The notes beneath the pieces were generated by a model, which saw nothing but the letters and a program-made list of their open reading frames with translations, had not been told where the DNA came from and made no database searches. A stretch of DNA of 5,128 nt from Streptomyces virginiae (GTDB lineage Bacteria > Actinomycetota > Actinomycetes > Streptomycetales > Streptomycetaceae): the NCBI RefSeq assembly GCF_000720455.1, contig NZ_JOAK01000068.1, positions 1-5,128 on the forward strand, written 5' to 3'. This document shows positions 1 through 4,565 of this stretch, in pieces; position 1 is the first letter of the stretch, and each line of letters opens with the position of its first letter. The translations under genes were made by a program, and so were the position numbers.

Positions 1-2
1 CC

Positions 3-1445
3 GCCCCCACCCCCCTCGCCGCCCCCAGCCGACGCGACCTCCTCACCGGCCTCGGCCTGGCCGCCGCCACACCGCTCCTCCTCGGCGTCACCGCCCGCCC
101 CACGTCCCCGAGCCGCCCGTCCGGCCGGCCCGCCCCGGCCGGCGGGACGGTCCTGCTCCGTGGGGCCTCCCTCGTACTCACCATGGACCCCGGCCTCGGC
201 GGCGGCGGTCCCCTCGGGGCGGTCGAGAACGCCGACGTCCTGATGCGGAACGGCGCCGTCGCCGCCGTCGGCCCGGCTCTCCAACGGCCGCCTGGAGCCC
301 GGGTGGTGGAGGCCTCGGGCAAGCTGGTCATGCCTGGGTTCGTCGACACCCACACCCACCTCTGGCAGGCGGTGATCCGGGGCGGCTGCACCGACCGGGA
401 CCTCTTCGGCTGGTTCGCGGGGTGCACCGACCCGCAACGCGCACGGCTGACGCCCGCGGCCCTCCACAGCTTCGTACGGCTCGCCGCCCTCGACGCCGTC
501 CAGTCGGGCGTCACCACACTGGTGGACTGGGTGGACATCTTCGCGTTCGACCTGATCGAGAGCTACGTACGGGCCCTGGCCGGCACCGGGGTGCGCTTCA
601 CCTACGCGATGTACCCGCCCAAGCCGGACGGGGTACTGCTCACCAAGGTGAAGGAGGAACTCGTCGATCCGGCGCCGCTGGGTTCCTTCCAGGTGGCCAC
701 CCATGCGGCGCGGGCCGTCCAGGACCACAACCGCGCGCACTGGGAGGCCGCCCAGGACCTGGGCGTCATGCTCAACTCCCACGTGCTGGAACGCCCGGAG
801 CAGCGCGCGGACGACCCCATCGGGGTGCTCTCCGACATCGGCGCGCTGGGACCGGGGCTCCTGATCAACCACGCCGTCCACCTGACCGACGCCGAGATCG
901 CCGCCGTCGCCGAACACGACGTACGGGCGGCCCACTGCCCGCTGAGCAACATGCGGCTGGCGTCCGGCATCATGCGGCTGGCCGAGTTCAGACGGCGGGG
1001 CGTCAAGGTCGGGCTGGGCCTGGACGGCGGGACCAACGACAGCTCGGACTTCCACGCGCTGATGAAGACGGCCATCGGCCTGCAACGCGCCCGGACGACG
1101 GACGCCGGGGTCTTCCCGCAGGTGCAGGACGTCTTACGGATGGCCACGCTGGGCGGAGCCGAAGCGCTCGGCATCGCCGACCGGGTGGGCTCCCTGACCC
1201 CGGGCAAACGGGCGGACGTCGTCGTCATCGACCCGGCCGCCCTGAACTTCGCACCGCGTTTCGACTGGGTGGGCCAGGTCGTCTTCAACGGGCGCCCCGA
1301 GAACATCGACGCGGTGTTCGTGGACGGCCGGCCGCTGAAGCTCGACGGCCGGCTGGTCGACGTCGACACGGGCCGCGTCGTCCGCGAGGCGGAGGCGGCC
1401 GCCACCCGCCTCCGGGGCGCCGCCGGTCGGGACACGTCGCCCTAG
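3..1445 (+). CDS. Tat-exported metal-dependent amidohydrolase (TrzN/MtaD-type deaminase or hydrolase), 5' end missing
   Basis: The frame is open from the window edge, so the true start lies upstream; the ATG at 183 is internal because the 60 codons before it encode a twin-arginine signal. That stretch shows SRRDLL (window residues 9-14), a hydrophobic Leu/Ala core, a possible VTA cleavage site at residue 31 and a Pro-rich linker. The mature part is a COG0402-type amidohydrolase. Numbered from the ATG at 183, the ligand set is complete: H57-T-H59, H200 with E203 in NSHVLE, H230 in INHAVH, and D281 in GLDGGTND. From memory, this spacing matches the H55/H57/H200/E203/H228/D279 set of the deaminase TM0936. 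The fold fits deamination or dechlorination of a ring-nitrogen compound, but I cannot name the substrate. A PGKRADVVVID motif marks the C-terminal composite beta-sandwich. A TTA leucine codon at 1134-1136 is the only one I found in these genes and suggests bldA dependence. The stop overlaps that of the convergent gene. Confidence 0.93.
   Translation, partial: APTPLAAPSRRDLLTGLGLAAATPLLLGVTARPTSPSRPSGRPAPAGGTVLLRGASLVLTMDPGLGGGGPLGAVENADVLMRNGAVAAVGPALQRPPGARVVEASGKLVMPGFVDTHTHLWQAVIRGGCTDRDLFGWFAGCTDPQRARLTPAALHSFVRLAALDAVQSGVTTLVDWVDIFAFDLIESYVRALAGTGVRFTYAMYPPKPDGVLLTKVKEELVDPAPLGSFQVATHAARAVQDHNRAHWEAAQDLGVMLNSHVLERPEQRADDPIGVLSDIGALGPGLLINHAVHLTDAEIAAVAEHDVRAAHCPLSNMRLASGIMRLAEFRRRGVKVGLGLDGGTNDSSDFHALMKTAIGLQRARTTDAGVFPQVQDVLRMATLGGAEALGIADRVGSLTPGKRADVVVIDPAALNFAPRFDWVGQVVFNGRPENIDAVFVDGRPLKLDGRLVDVDTGRVVREAEAAATRLRGAAGRDTSP
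1442..1445. other. Shared CTAG palindrome serving as both convergent stop codons
   Basis: The plus-strand stop TAG occupies 1443-1445 and the minus-strand stop TAG is the complement of 1442-1444. The self-complementary CTAG therefore ends both genes and the two coding regions overlap by four bases. There is no room for a terminator between them, so each transcript must run into the other gene or terminate inside it. Confidence 0.9.
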
Positions 1446-1738
1446 CCGCAGCGGTTCTTGCGGGCGGTGAGCTGGCCCTGGACGTAGGCGTCGGTCTCCG
1501 GGGCGTAGGGGCCGCCGTGGTCGAAGAGCACGTCGGTGATGCGCCGCCATTCCGCGATCTCGGCGCGGGTGCCCGTGTCGGCCGTGTCGAGGTCGCCGGC
1601 GGCCTCCTCGGCGGCCTCCAGTGCGTCCGCGGTCTGGTGGTGCGTCATGCCCGTGGCCCGTCGGCGTACCCTGTCGCGGGCTGCGCGTTCCTCGGGGGTC
1701 GGCTCGTGCGGTTCGTTCCCCGCGGTGTCCTGGGTCAT
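1442..1738 (-). CDS. Small acidic helical hypothetical protein
   Basis: This is a 98-residue protein I do not recognise. The N-terminal third is charged and disordered-looking (EPHEPTPEERAARDRVRRR). Next comes an Ala/Glu-rich likely helix (ADALEAAEEAAGDLD), and then a C-terminal part with EWRRITDVLF and a YAPETDAYVQGQL segment that ends in a single Cys. There is no signal peptide or membrane segment. Codon third positions are strongly G/C, which supports real coding. I chose the ATG at 1738 because a GGAAGG purine run lies 10 nt upstream on the minus strand. An in-frame ATG at 1783 would add 15 residues, but its GGAGG directly abuts the ATG with no spacing, so it is less likely. The gene converges on the amidohydrolase, and the two stops share the CTAG at 1442-1445. 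A cytosolic role is likely; function is unknown. Confidence 0.75.
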   Translation of the reverse strand: MTQDTAGNEPHEPTPEERAARDRVRRRATGMTHHQTADALEAAEEAAGDLDTADTGTRAEIAEWRRITDVLFDHGGPYAPETDAYVQGQLTARKNRCG

Positions 1739-1865
1739 GGGTGGTACGCCTTCCGTCGGTGGCCCGTCCGGCCCCTCGTCCATCCTCCGATACCCGCGCC
1801 GGGCCGTTTCATCTCCGCTCGTCCGGAGCGGCCGGCCGCGGACCGTCTTCCTCCAGGAGTCACCC
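1739..1865. promoter_or_regulatory. Divergent intergenic region with a GC-rich hairpin
   Basis: This 127-bp gap separates the leftward hypothetical gene from the rightward small beta protein, so it must carry promoters in both directions. I cannot assign convincing -35/-10 pairs on either strand. The clearest structure is a perfect 6-bp inverted repeat, CCGCTC at 1815-1820 and GAGCGG at 1826-1831, around the 5-nt loop GTCCG. It is followed by overlapping GGCCGGCC and CCGCGG palindromes. The hairpin lies about 35 nt before the GTG start at 1866, so it could be an operator or a 5' UTR stem. No T-tract follows it. Confidence 0.35.
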
Positions 1866-2207
1866 GTGGCACGCTCGCTCGACGGTCTCGTCTTCGTTCC
1901 CGTGGCCGACCAGGCACCCGGCCAGGTCGGTCGCCGGACCCGGTTCGAATACCACGAGCACGACGGTGTCGTCTGGGCCGACTACCGGGGCGGGGACGTG
2001 GTCAAGGGGCATCTGATCGGCACCCGGGAGGACGACACCGTGGACTTCCGCTACGTCCAGCTCCGTCTGGACGGCACGACAGCCTCCGGACACTGCACCT
2101 CGCTCGTGACCGTGCTCGCCGACGGCCGCCTGCGCCTTGAGGAGTCCTGGAGTTGGGAATCCCAGAAGGGCTGCGGCACCAGCTCGGTGGAGCAGCCGCT
2201 GGACTGA
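1866..2207 (+). CDS. Small beta-rich protein of the family often mislabelled 'N-acetylglutamate synthase'
   Basis: This 113-residue protein starts at a GTG with an AGGAG ribosome-binding site at 1855-1859, 6 nt upstream. The open frame extends further left, but with no ribosome site and across the divergent promoter region. The sequence alternates short beta strands and turns: FEYHEHDGVVWADYRGGDVVKGHLIG, then VDFRYVQLRLDG, GHCTSLVTVLADGRLRLEESWSWES. From memory, the pattern F-x-Y-(5-8)-VWAxYxGGDxxKGHLIG, then a DGRLRLxExWxW strand, is shared by roughly 110-residue proteins in many Firmicutes and actinomycetes. These are often auto-named N-acetylglutamate synthase although they lack a GNAT acetyl-CoA site. 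The real function is unknown and a small ligand-binding barrel is possible. There is no signal peptide. Its two cysteines (residues 79 and 100 of the GTG-start protein) use TGC. It precedes the sulfur locus on the same strand, but 203 bp and a candidate promoter separate them. Confidence 0.85.
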   Translation: MARSLDGLVFVPVADQAPGQVGRRTRFEYHEHDGVVWADYRGGDVVKGHLIGTREDDTVDFRYVQLRLDGTTASGHCTSLVTVLADGRLRLEESWSWESQKGCGTSSVEQPLD

Positions 2208-2294
2208 CGCCACGGCAGGTGCCTGACCAGCGCGTCTCTTGTCCCAAGACGGATGTGTCCAGGATGCGGGCGGGCTCTTGCTGAGGGGGCCACC

Positions 2295-2336
2295 TTGGGC
2301 GAATATCCCTATCAATCCGATAGGGAAGGTGGGATT
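2295..2336 (+). promoter_or_regulatory. Promoter/operator of the monooxygenase unit, candidate Rrf2 site 1
   Basis: An inverted repeat with 8-bp perfect arms, TCCCTATC (2306-2313) and GATAGGGA (2319-2326), surrounds the 5-nt spacer AATCC and is preceded by AATA. It is AT-rich compared with its surroundings. A possible -35 (TTGGGC, 2295-2300) and -10 (GATAGG, 2319-2324), 18 nt apart, would put the repeat across the core promoter, an arrangement suited to repression. A GGGATTGAG block at 2331-2339 is nearly repeated downstream of the second site. The promoter boxes are inferred; the repeat is seen directly. Confidence 0.7.
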
Positions 2337-2410
2337 GAGTTGCAGTGCGGCTCCCGCCGGCCACCGACGCCGTTGCTGCCGGCGCCCGACAACGATCCGG
2401 AGTAGCCCAC

Positions 2411-2488
2411 ATGACCACCGCCGTCCCCGATGGCCCCGCCGTCCGCCCGGTCCCCGCGCCACGCCACGGCACCCCGGCCTGTCGGTGA
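2411..2488 (+). CDS. 25-codon upstream ORF overlapping the monooxygenase start (possible leader peptide)
   Basis: An ATG follows GGAG (2399-2402) at 8-nt spacing, the best ribosome site in this leader. It opens a 25-codon ORF encoding MTTAVPDGPAVRPVPAPR followed by HGTPACR. About 21 of 24 sense codons end in G or C, so the frame looks translated. The penultimate residue is Cys, encoded by TGT at 2480-2482. Its stop TGA (2486-2488) overlaps the GTG (2485-2487) that opens the main frame, giving a GTGA junction typical of translational coupling. Two readings are possible. It may be a genuine coupled leader ORF, perhaps sensing cysteine. Alternatively it is the true N-terminus of the monooxygenase, separated by a one-base frameshift or sequencing error near 2470-2488. 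It lacks the HxDLxR leader motif seen in the ORF at 4365. Confidence 0.55.
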   Translation: MTTAVPDGPAVRPVPAPRHGTPACR

Positions 2489-3693
2489 AGTCCGTGCCGA
2501 CGACACCGAGCACGGCCGCCGCCCGGTCCGGCGACGAGCGCCGCGCGCTCCTGCGTACCGCCCACGACGTGGCGGACGACCTCGCCGCGGACGCCATCGC
2601 CCGTGAGCAGGCGGGCCGGCCGCCGACCGACGAGAGGACCCGGCTGCGCGAGGCCGGGCTGCTCGCGGCCCTCACCCCGCCGTCGCCCGGCCGCGGCACG
2701 GACTGGCGTACCGGGTGCGCCGTCATACGGGAGGTCGCCGCGGCGGACAGCTCCGTCGGCGACGTGCTCGCGCGCCACTACGTACACACCTGGAGCGGCC
2801 GTTTCTACGCGAGTCACCATCACGCCGCCCCCCTCGAAGAGGCCTCGGTGCGCGAGCATTGGCTCTGGACCGGGGCGGTCCGCGCGCCCGCACCCGAGGA
2901 GGACGGCGACGGGCCGGACCTCACGCTGAGGCCCCGCAACACCGGCTACGTACTGGAGGGGCGCCGGTCCGTCGAGACGGCGGCGGCGGTCGCCGACCAG
3001 ATCGTGCTGGACGCCGTCTGCGCCGTGACCGGCGACGTCCTGGTCGTGCGGATACCGCCGCGTACACGCGGCGTGAGCGTGGAACCCGCCATCGACCGCC
3101 TCGGGCAGCGCGCGGCCGGTGCGGGCGAGGTCGTCCTCGACCGGGTCACCGTCGCTCCCGGCCAGGTACTGGGCCGGCGCCCGCACGACGAGGAGTCGAC
3201 GGCTCCCTTCACCGCGCTGGCGGAGCCGGCGCTGCGGCTCGCCCTGTGCCACGTCGCCCTCGGCATCGTCGAGGGCGCGCTCACCGAAGCGCGCGATCTC
3301 AGCAGGGGCGGCCGGGCGCACCGGCTGCCCGGCGAGGACCCGGACCTCCTGCTCACGTACGGGGAGCTCGCCTCTGCCGCCCACACGGCCACCGCCGTGG
3401 TCGACCGGGCGACGGAGGCGATGGCGCGGGCCCTCGACGCGGGCGCCCATCTCGACGCCGACGAACCGGCGGGTGTCGCCGCGCTGGTCGCCACGGCCGA
3501 GACGGTGACGTCGCGGGCAGCACTGCACATCACCACGCGCGTGCTGGAGCTCGCCGACGCACCCGGCCTGGACCGTTTCTGGCGCAACGCGCGCGTCCTG
3601 ACGGCGCACCGCCCGGCCGCGCACCGTCTCCGCTCCATCGGCGAGCACTACCTCAACGGCCCGCACCGGGCGGTGGCGGCGGCCTTCCACTGA
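2485..3693 (+). CDS. Acyl-CoA dehydrogenase-superfamily flavin monooxygenase (SfnC/DszC type), sulfur acquisition
   Basis: This 402-residue protein has the three-part acyl-CoA dehydrogenase fold. Residues about 15-125 are helical (LREAGLLA, VIREVAAADSSVGDVLARHYVHTW), about 130-230 form the beta barrel (GYVLEGRRSVET from residue 154), and the rest is the C-terminal helical domain. The signature FWRNARVLTAHRP (residues 365-377) and IGEHYLNG (385-392) are typical of DszC/SfnC/SfnB-like reduced-flavin monooxygenases rather than true dehydrogenases; I see no YxGTxEI catalytic-Glu motif. H98/H101 may line the active site, by analogy with DszC. It probably oxidises an organosulfur compound using FMNH2 from a separate reductase not in this window. 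I chose GTG 2485 for its GTGA coupling to the upstream ORF. GTG 2494 has its own GGTGA and is an alternative. The longer open frame back to 2239 crosses the operator and is not coding. The regulator gene follows 60 bp downstream. Confidence 0.85.
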   Translation: MKSVPTTPSTAAARSGDERRALLRTAHDVADDLAADAIAREQAGRPPTDERTRLREAGLLAALTPPSPGRGTDWRTGCAVIREVAAADSSVGDVLARHYVHTWSGRFYASHHHAAPLEEASVREHWLWTGAVRAPAPEEDGDGPDLTLRPRNTGYVLEGRRSVETAAAVADQIVLDAVCAVTGDVLVVRIPPRTRGVSVEPAIDRLGQRAAGAGEVVLDRVTVAPGQVLGRRPHDEESTAPFTALAEPALRLALCHVALGIVEGALTEARDLSRGGRAHRLPGEDPDLLLTYGELASAAHTATAVVDRATEAMARALDAGAHLDADEPAGVAALVATAETVTSRAALHITTRVLELADAPGLDRFWRNARVLTAHRPAAHRLRSIGEHYLNGPHRAVAAAFH

Positions 3694-3696
3694 CCC

Positions 3697-3710
3697 GGCG
3701 GCCCGCCGCC
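3697..3710 (+). terminator. Weak GC hairpin after the monooxygenase gene
   Basis: GGCGG (3697-3701) and CCGCC (3706-3710) can pair around a CCCG loop directly after the stop. A separate CCCGCGGG palindrome lies at 3713-3720. There is no T-run, and in DNA this GC-rich short stems arise often by chance. It could be a weak terminator before the regulator's own promoter or simply compositional. Confidence 0.25.
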
Positions 3711-3741
3711 CACCCGCGGGACGTGGACGGACGGCGTACGG

Positions 3742-3753
3742 GATAATGTGCGC
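3742..3753 (+). promoter_or_regulatory. -10 box for a probably leaderless regulator transcript
   Basis: GATAAT (3742-3747) matches the TATAAT consensus at five of six positions and ends 6 nt before the ATG at 3754. Transcription would then begin at or next to the start codon, and no Shine-Dalgarno sequence is present. The -35 region is weak (GGACGT, 3719-3724, 17 nt away). No copy of the AATAT inverted repeat is found here, so autoregulation through that site is not evident. The CGCATGCG palindrome at 3751-3758 spans the start codon. Confidence 0.55.
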
Positions 3754-4212
3754 ATGCGGATCTCAGCCAGGGCGGACTACGCGGTGCGGGCCGCACTGCA
3801 GCTCGCGGTGTCACAGGACGACGGGCCCCTGAAGGCCGAAGCCATCGCCGAGGCCCAGGACATCCCGCACAAGTTCCTCGAGGGGATCCTGAACGACATG
3901 CGCCGGGGCGGTCTCGTCCTCAGCCAGCGGGGCGGCAACGGCGGATACCGCCTGGCCAAGCCCGCCGACTCCATCAGCATCGCGGACGTCATCCGCGTCG
4001 TGGACGGACCGCTGGTCTCGGTCCGCGGGGTCCGCCCTCCGGACCTGTCCTACACCGGCCCCGCCGAGTCGCTGCTCCCCTTGTGGATCGCGCTGCGGTC
4101 CAACGTGCGGGCCATCCTCGACGGCGTGACGCTCGCCGACGTCGCGGGGTCCGACCTGCCGGCCGGCGTGTCCGCGCTGACCGACGTTCCCGACGCCTGG
4201 ACCAATCCCTGA
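3754..4212 (+). CDS. Rrf2-family transcriptional regulator, cysteine-free CymR-like type
   Basis: This 152-residue regulator starts MRISARADYAVRAAL, the classic Rrf2 N-terminus. A winged helix-turn-helix follows: AEAIAEAQDIPHKFLEGILNDMRRGGLV (about 28-55) includes the recognition helix, and QRGGNGGYRLAK (58-69) is the wing. SISIADVIRVVDGPL (73-87) and LPLWIALRSNVRAILDGVTLADVA (108-131) form the dimerisation helices. The last segment resembles the LWIRIRDAVKEVLDSTTLEDLA region of Bacillus CymR, recalled from memory. The protein has no cysteine at all, so it cannot hold the iron-sulfur cluster of IscR, NsrR or RirA. It should sense by another route, for instance a protein partner such as CysK, as CymR does. 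I chose ATG 3754 over the in-frame GTG at 3748 because the -10 box ends at 3747. It lies between two genes that carry matching inverted repeats and is their likely regulator. Repression under sulfur sufficiency is inferred. Confidence 0.92.
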   Translation: MRISARADYAVRAALQLAVSQDDGPLKAEAIAEAQDIPHKFLEGILNDMRRGGLVLSQRGGNGGYRLAKPADSISIADVIRVVDGPLVSVRGVRPPDLSYTGPAESLLPLWIALRSNVRAILDGVTLADVAGSDLPAGVSALTDVPDAWTNP

Positions 4213-4312
4213 CCCCCGTGCCGCCACCCCGCCCCACCTGCACGTTCTCATAAGTCGAGACAAGCCCGTCCAGAATGTGGTCAGCCCCTTGGGGTGGGTC
4301 GCGCCGTCTGCC
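4213..4312. other. Spacer between regulator and second operator
   Basis: About 100 bp without a gene. CCCC and GGGG runs (4277-4280 and 4283-4286) flank a TT and could form a very tight stem, but no T-tract follows. TCTC/GAGA arms near 4247-4261 are too short to interpret. I see no other promoter or site. Confidence 0.3.
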
Positions 4313-4348
4313 AATATGCCTACCAGCCAGGTAGGAAAACTAGGGATT
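4313..4348 (+). promoter_or_regulatory. Promoter/operator of the transporter unit, candidate Rrf2 site 2
   Basis: An inverted repeat with 6-bp arms, CCTACC (4319-4324) and GGTAGG (4330-4335), surrounds the 5-nt spacer AGCCA and is preceded by AATAT. Aligned without gaps to the site at 2302, 19 of 27 positions agree, with identical arm spacing. A GGGATTCAG block (4343-4351) also parallels site 1, shifted by one base. TAGGAA (4332-4337) or TAGGGA (4341-4346) could serve as the -10, placing the start of transcription 10-20 nt before the leader-peptide ATG at 4365. The operator would then overlap the core promoter. Confidence 0.7.
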
Positions 4349-4364
4349 CAGGGGTGAGGTGACC

Positions 4365-4466
4365 ATGCGCACGCCGCATCACGCGGGCCTTCTGCTGCCC
4401 CGCCTCACCACCCGCCGGCACATCGACCTGGTCCGCACGTCCAGCGCCATCTGTCAGCCTGCCTGA
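4365..4466 (+). CDS. 33-residue leader peptide of the actinobacterial sulfur-gene type
   Basis: The ATG has a good Shine-Dalgarno, GAGGTGA at 4356-4362. The 33-codon ORF starts MRTPHHAGLLLPRLTTRR and continues with HIDLVRTSSAIC at residues 19-30 before ending QPA. From memory, the H-[IV]-D-L-x-R-[VT]-x-S-x-[IL]-C pattern is the hallmark of short peptides that Streptomyces annotations call 'putative leader peptide', usually found before sulfur-assimilation and sulfonate-transport genes. The only cysteine codon is TGT at 4452-4454, three codons before the end. It would act in cis: translation through the Cys codon should report cysteinyl-tRNA supply and influence the structured RNA that follows. 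The peptide is unlikely to act on its own. It sits 29 nt after the second candidate operator and 314 nt before the transporter gene. Confidence 0.82.
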   Translation: MRTPHHAGLLLPRLTTRRHIDLVRTSSAICQPA

Positions 4467-4475
4467 CGCGCTGCC

Positions 4476-4519
4476 CGGAGCCCCGCTCCGCGTGCAGAGC
4501 ACCGCTCCGCGCACGGAGC
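4476..4519 (+). repeat. 19-nt tandem repeat forming mutually exclusive stems
   Basis: Two adjacent 19-nt units (4483-4501 and 4502-4520) share the first 10 bases, CCGCTCCGCG, and match at 16 of 19 positions. The hexamers CGGAGC (4476-4481), GCTCCG (4485-4490), GCTCCG (4504-4509) and CGGAGC (4514-4519) allow either two local hairpins (first with second, third with fourth) or the alternative long-range pairs (first with third, or second with fourth). The first hexamer starts 9 nt after the leader stop, close enough for a ribosome at the stop or at the Cys codon to interfere. Confidence 0.6.
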
Positions 4520-4545
4520 ACCGCCGGCACTTCGCCGTCCCGCTC

Positions 4546-4565
4546 TCCATCCGCGACCGGATGGA
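4546..4565 (+). terminator. Perfect 8-bp hairpin with CGAC loop in the leader
   Basis: TCCATCCG (4546-4553) pairs perfectly with CGGATGGA (4558-4565) around the tetraloop CGAC. It is the strongest simple stem in the leader and is followed by CCCTCCCGGC rather than U residues. It may be a U-less actinomycete terminator, a pause site, or an RNA-stabilising stem. It is placed after the alternative stems, where an attenuator's terminator would be. Confidence 0.45.

Noticed and set aside
1536..1865. Upstream extension of the small beta protein to 1536
   Set aside because: It would overlap the minus-strand gene and the divergent promoter region, has no ribosome site and encodes Ser/Arg/Val-rich low-complexity sequence. 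The GTG at 1866 has AGGAG at 6 nt.
422..2140. 572-codon plus-strand frame across the amidohydrolase and beyond
   Set aside because: The product is Arg/Pro/Gly-rich without motifs, and the region is already explained by the amidohydrolase, the minus-strand gene and the small beta protein.
2237..2249. TCTTG/CAAGA hairpin after the small beta protein as a terminator
   Set aside because: Only 5 bp with a 3-nt loop and no T-tract; it is too weak to call a terminator, although something must separate this gene from the next promoter.
2368..2384. CGCCG/CGGCG stem in the 5' UTR before the small ORF at 2411, considered as a riboswitch
   Set aside because: A single short GC stem with a 7-nt loop is expected by chance at this composition, and I see no known riboswitch core such as SAM or cobalamin motifs.
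2239..2484. N-terminal extension of the monooxygenase frame back to 2239
   Set aside because: It has no ribosome site, runs through the inverted-repeat promoter, and encodes a Cys/Arg/Pro-rich stretch unlike the family. Codon bias there favours another frame.
2002..3690. 562-codon open frame on the minus strand opposite the monooxygenase
   Set aside because: It lacks recognisable domains, is rich in Arg/Gly/Pro, and crosses the operator and several genes. It is the usual antisense shadow of a high-GC gene, whereas the plus-strand frame has clear family motifs.
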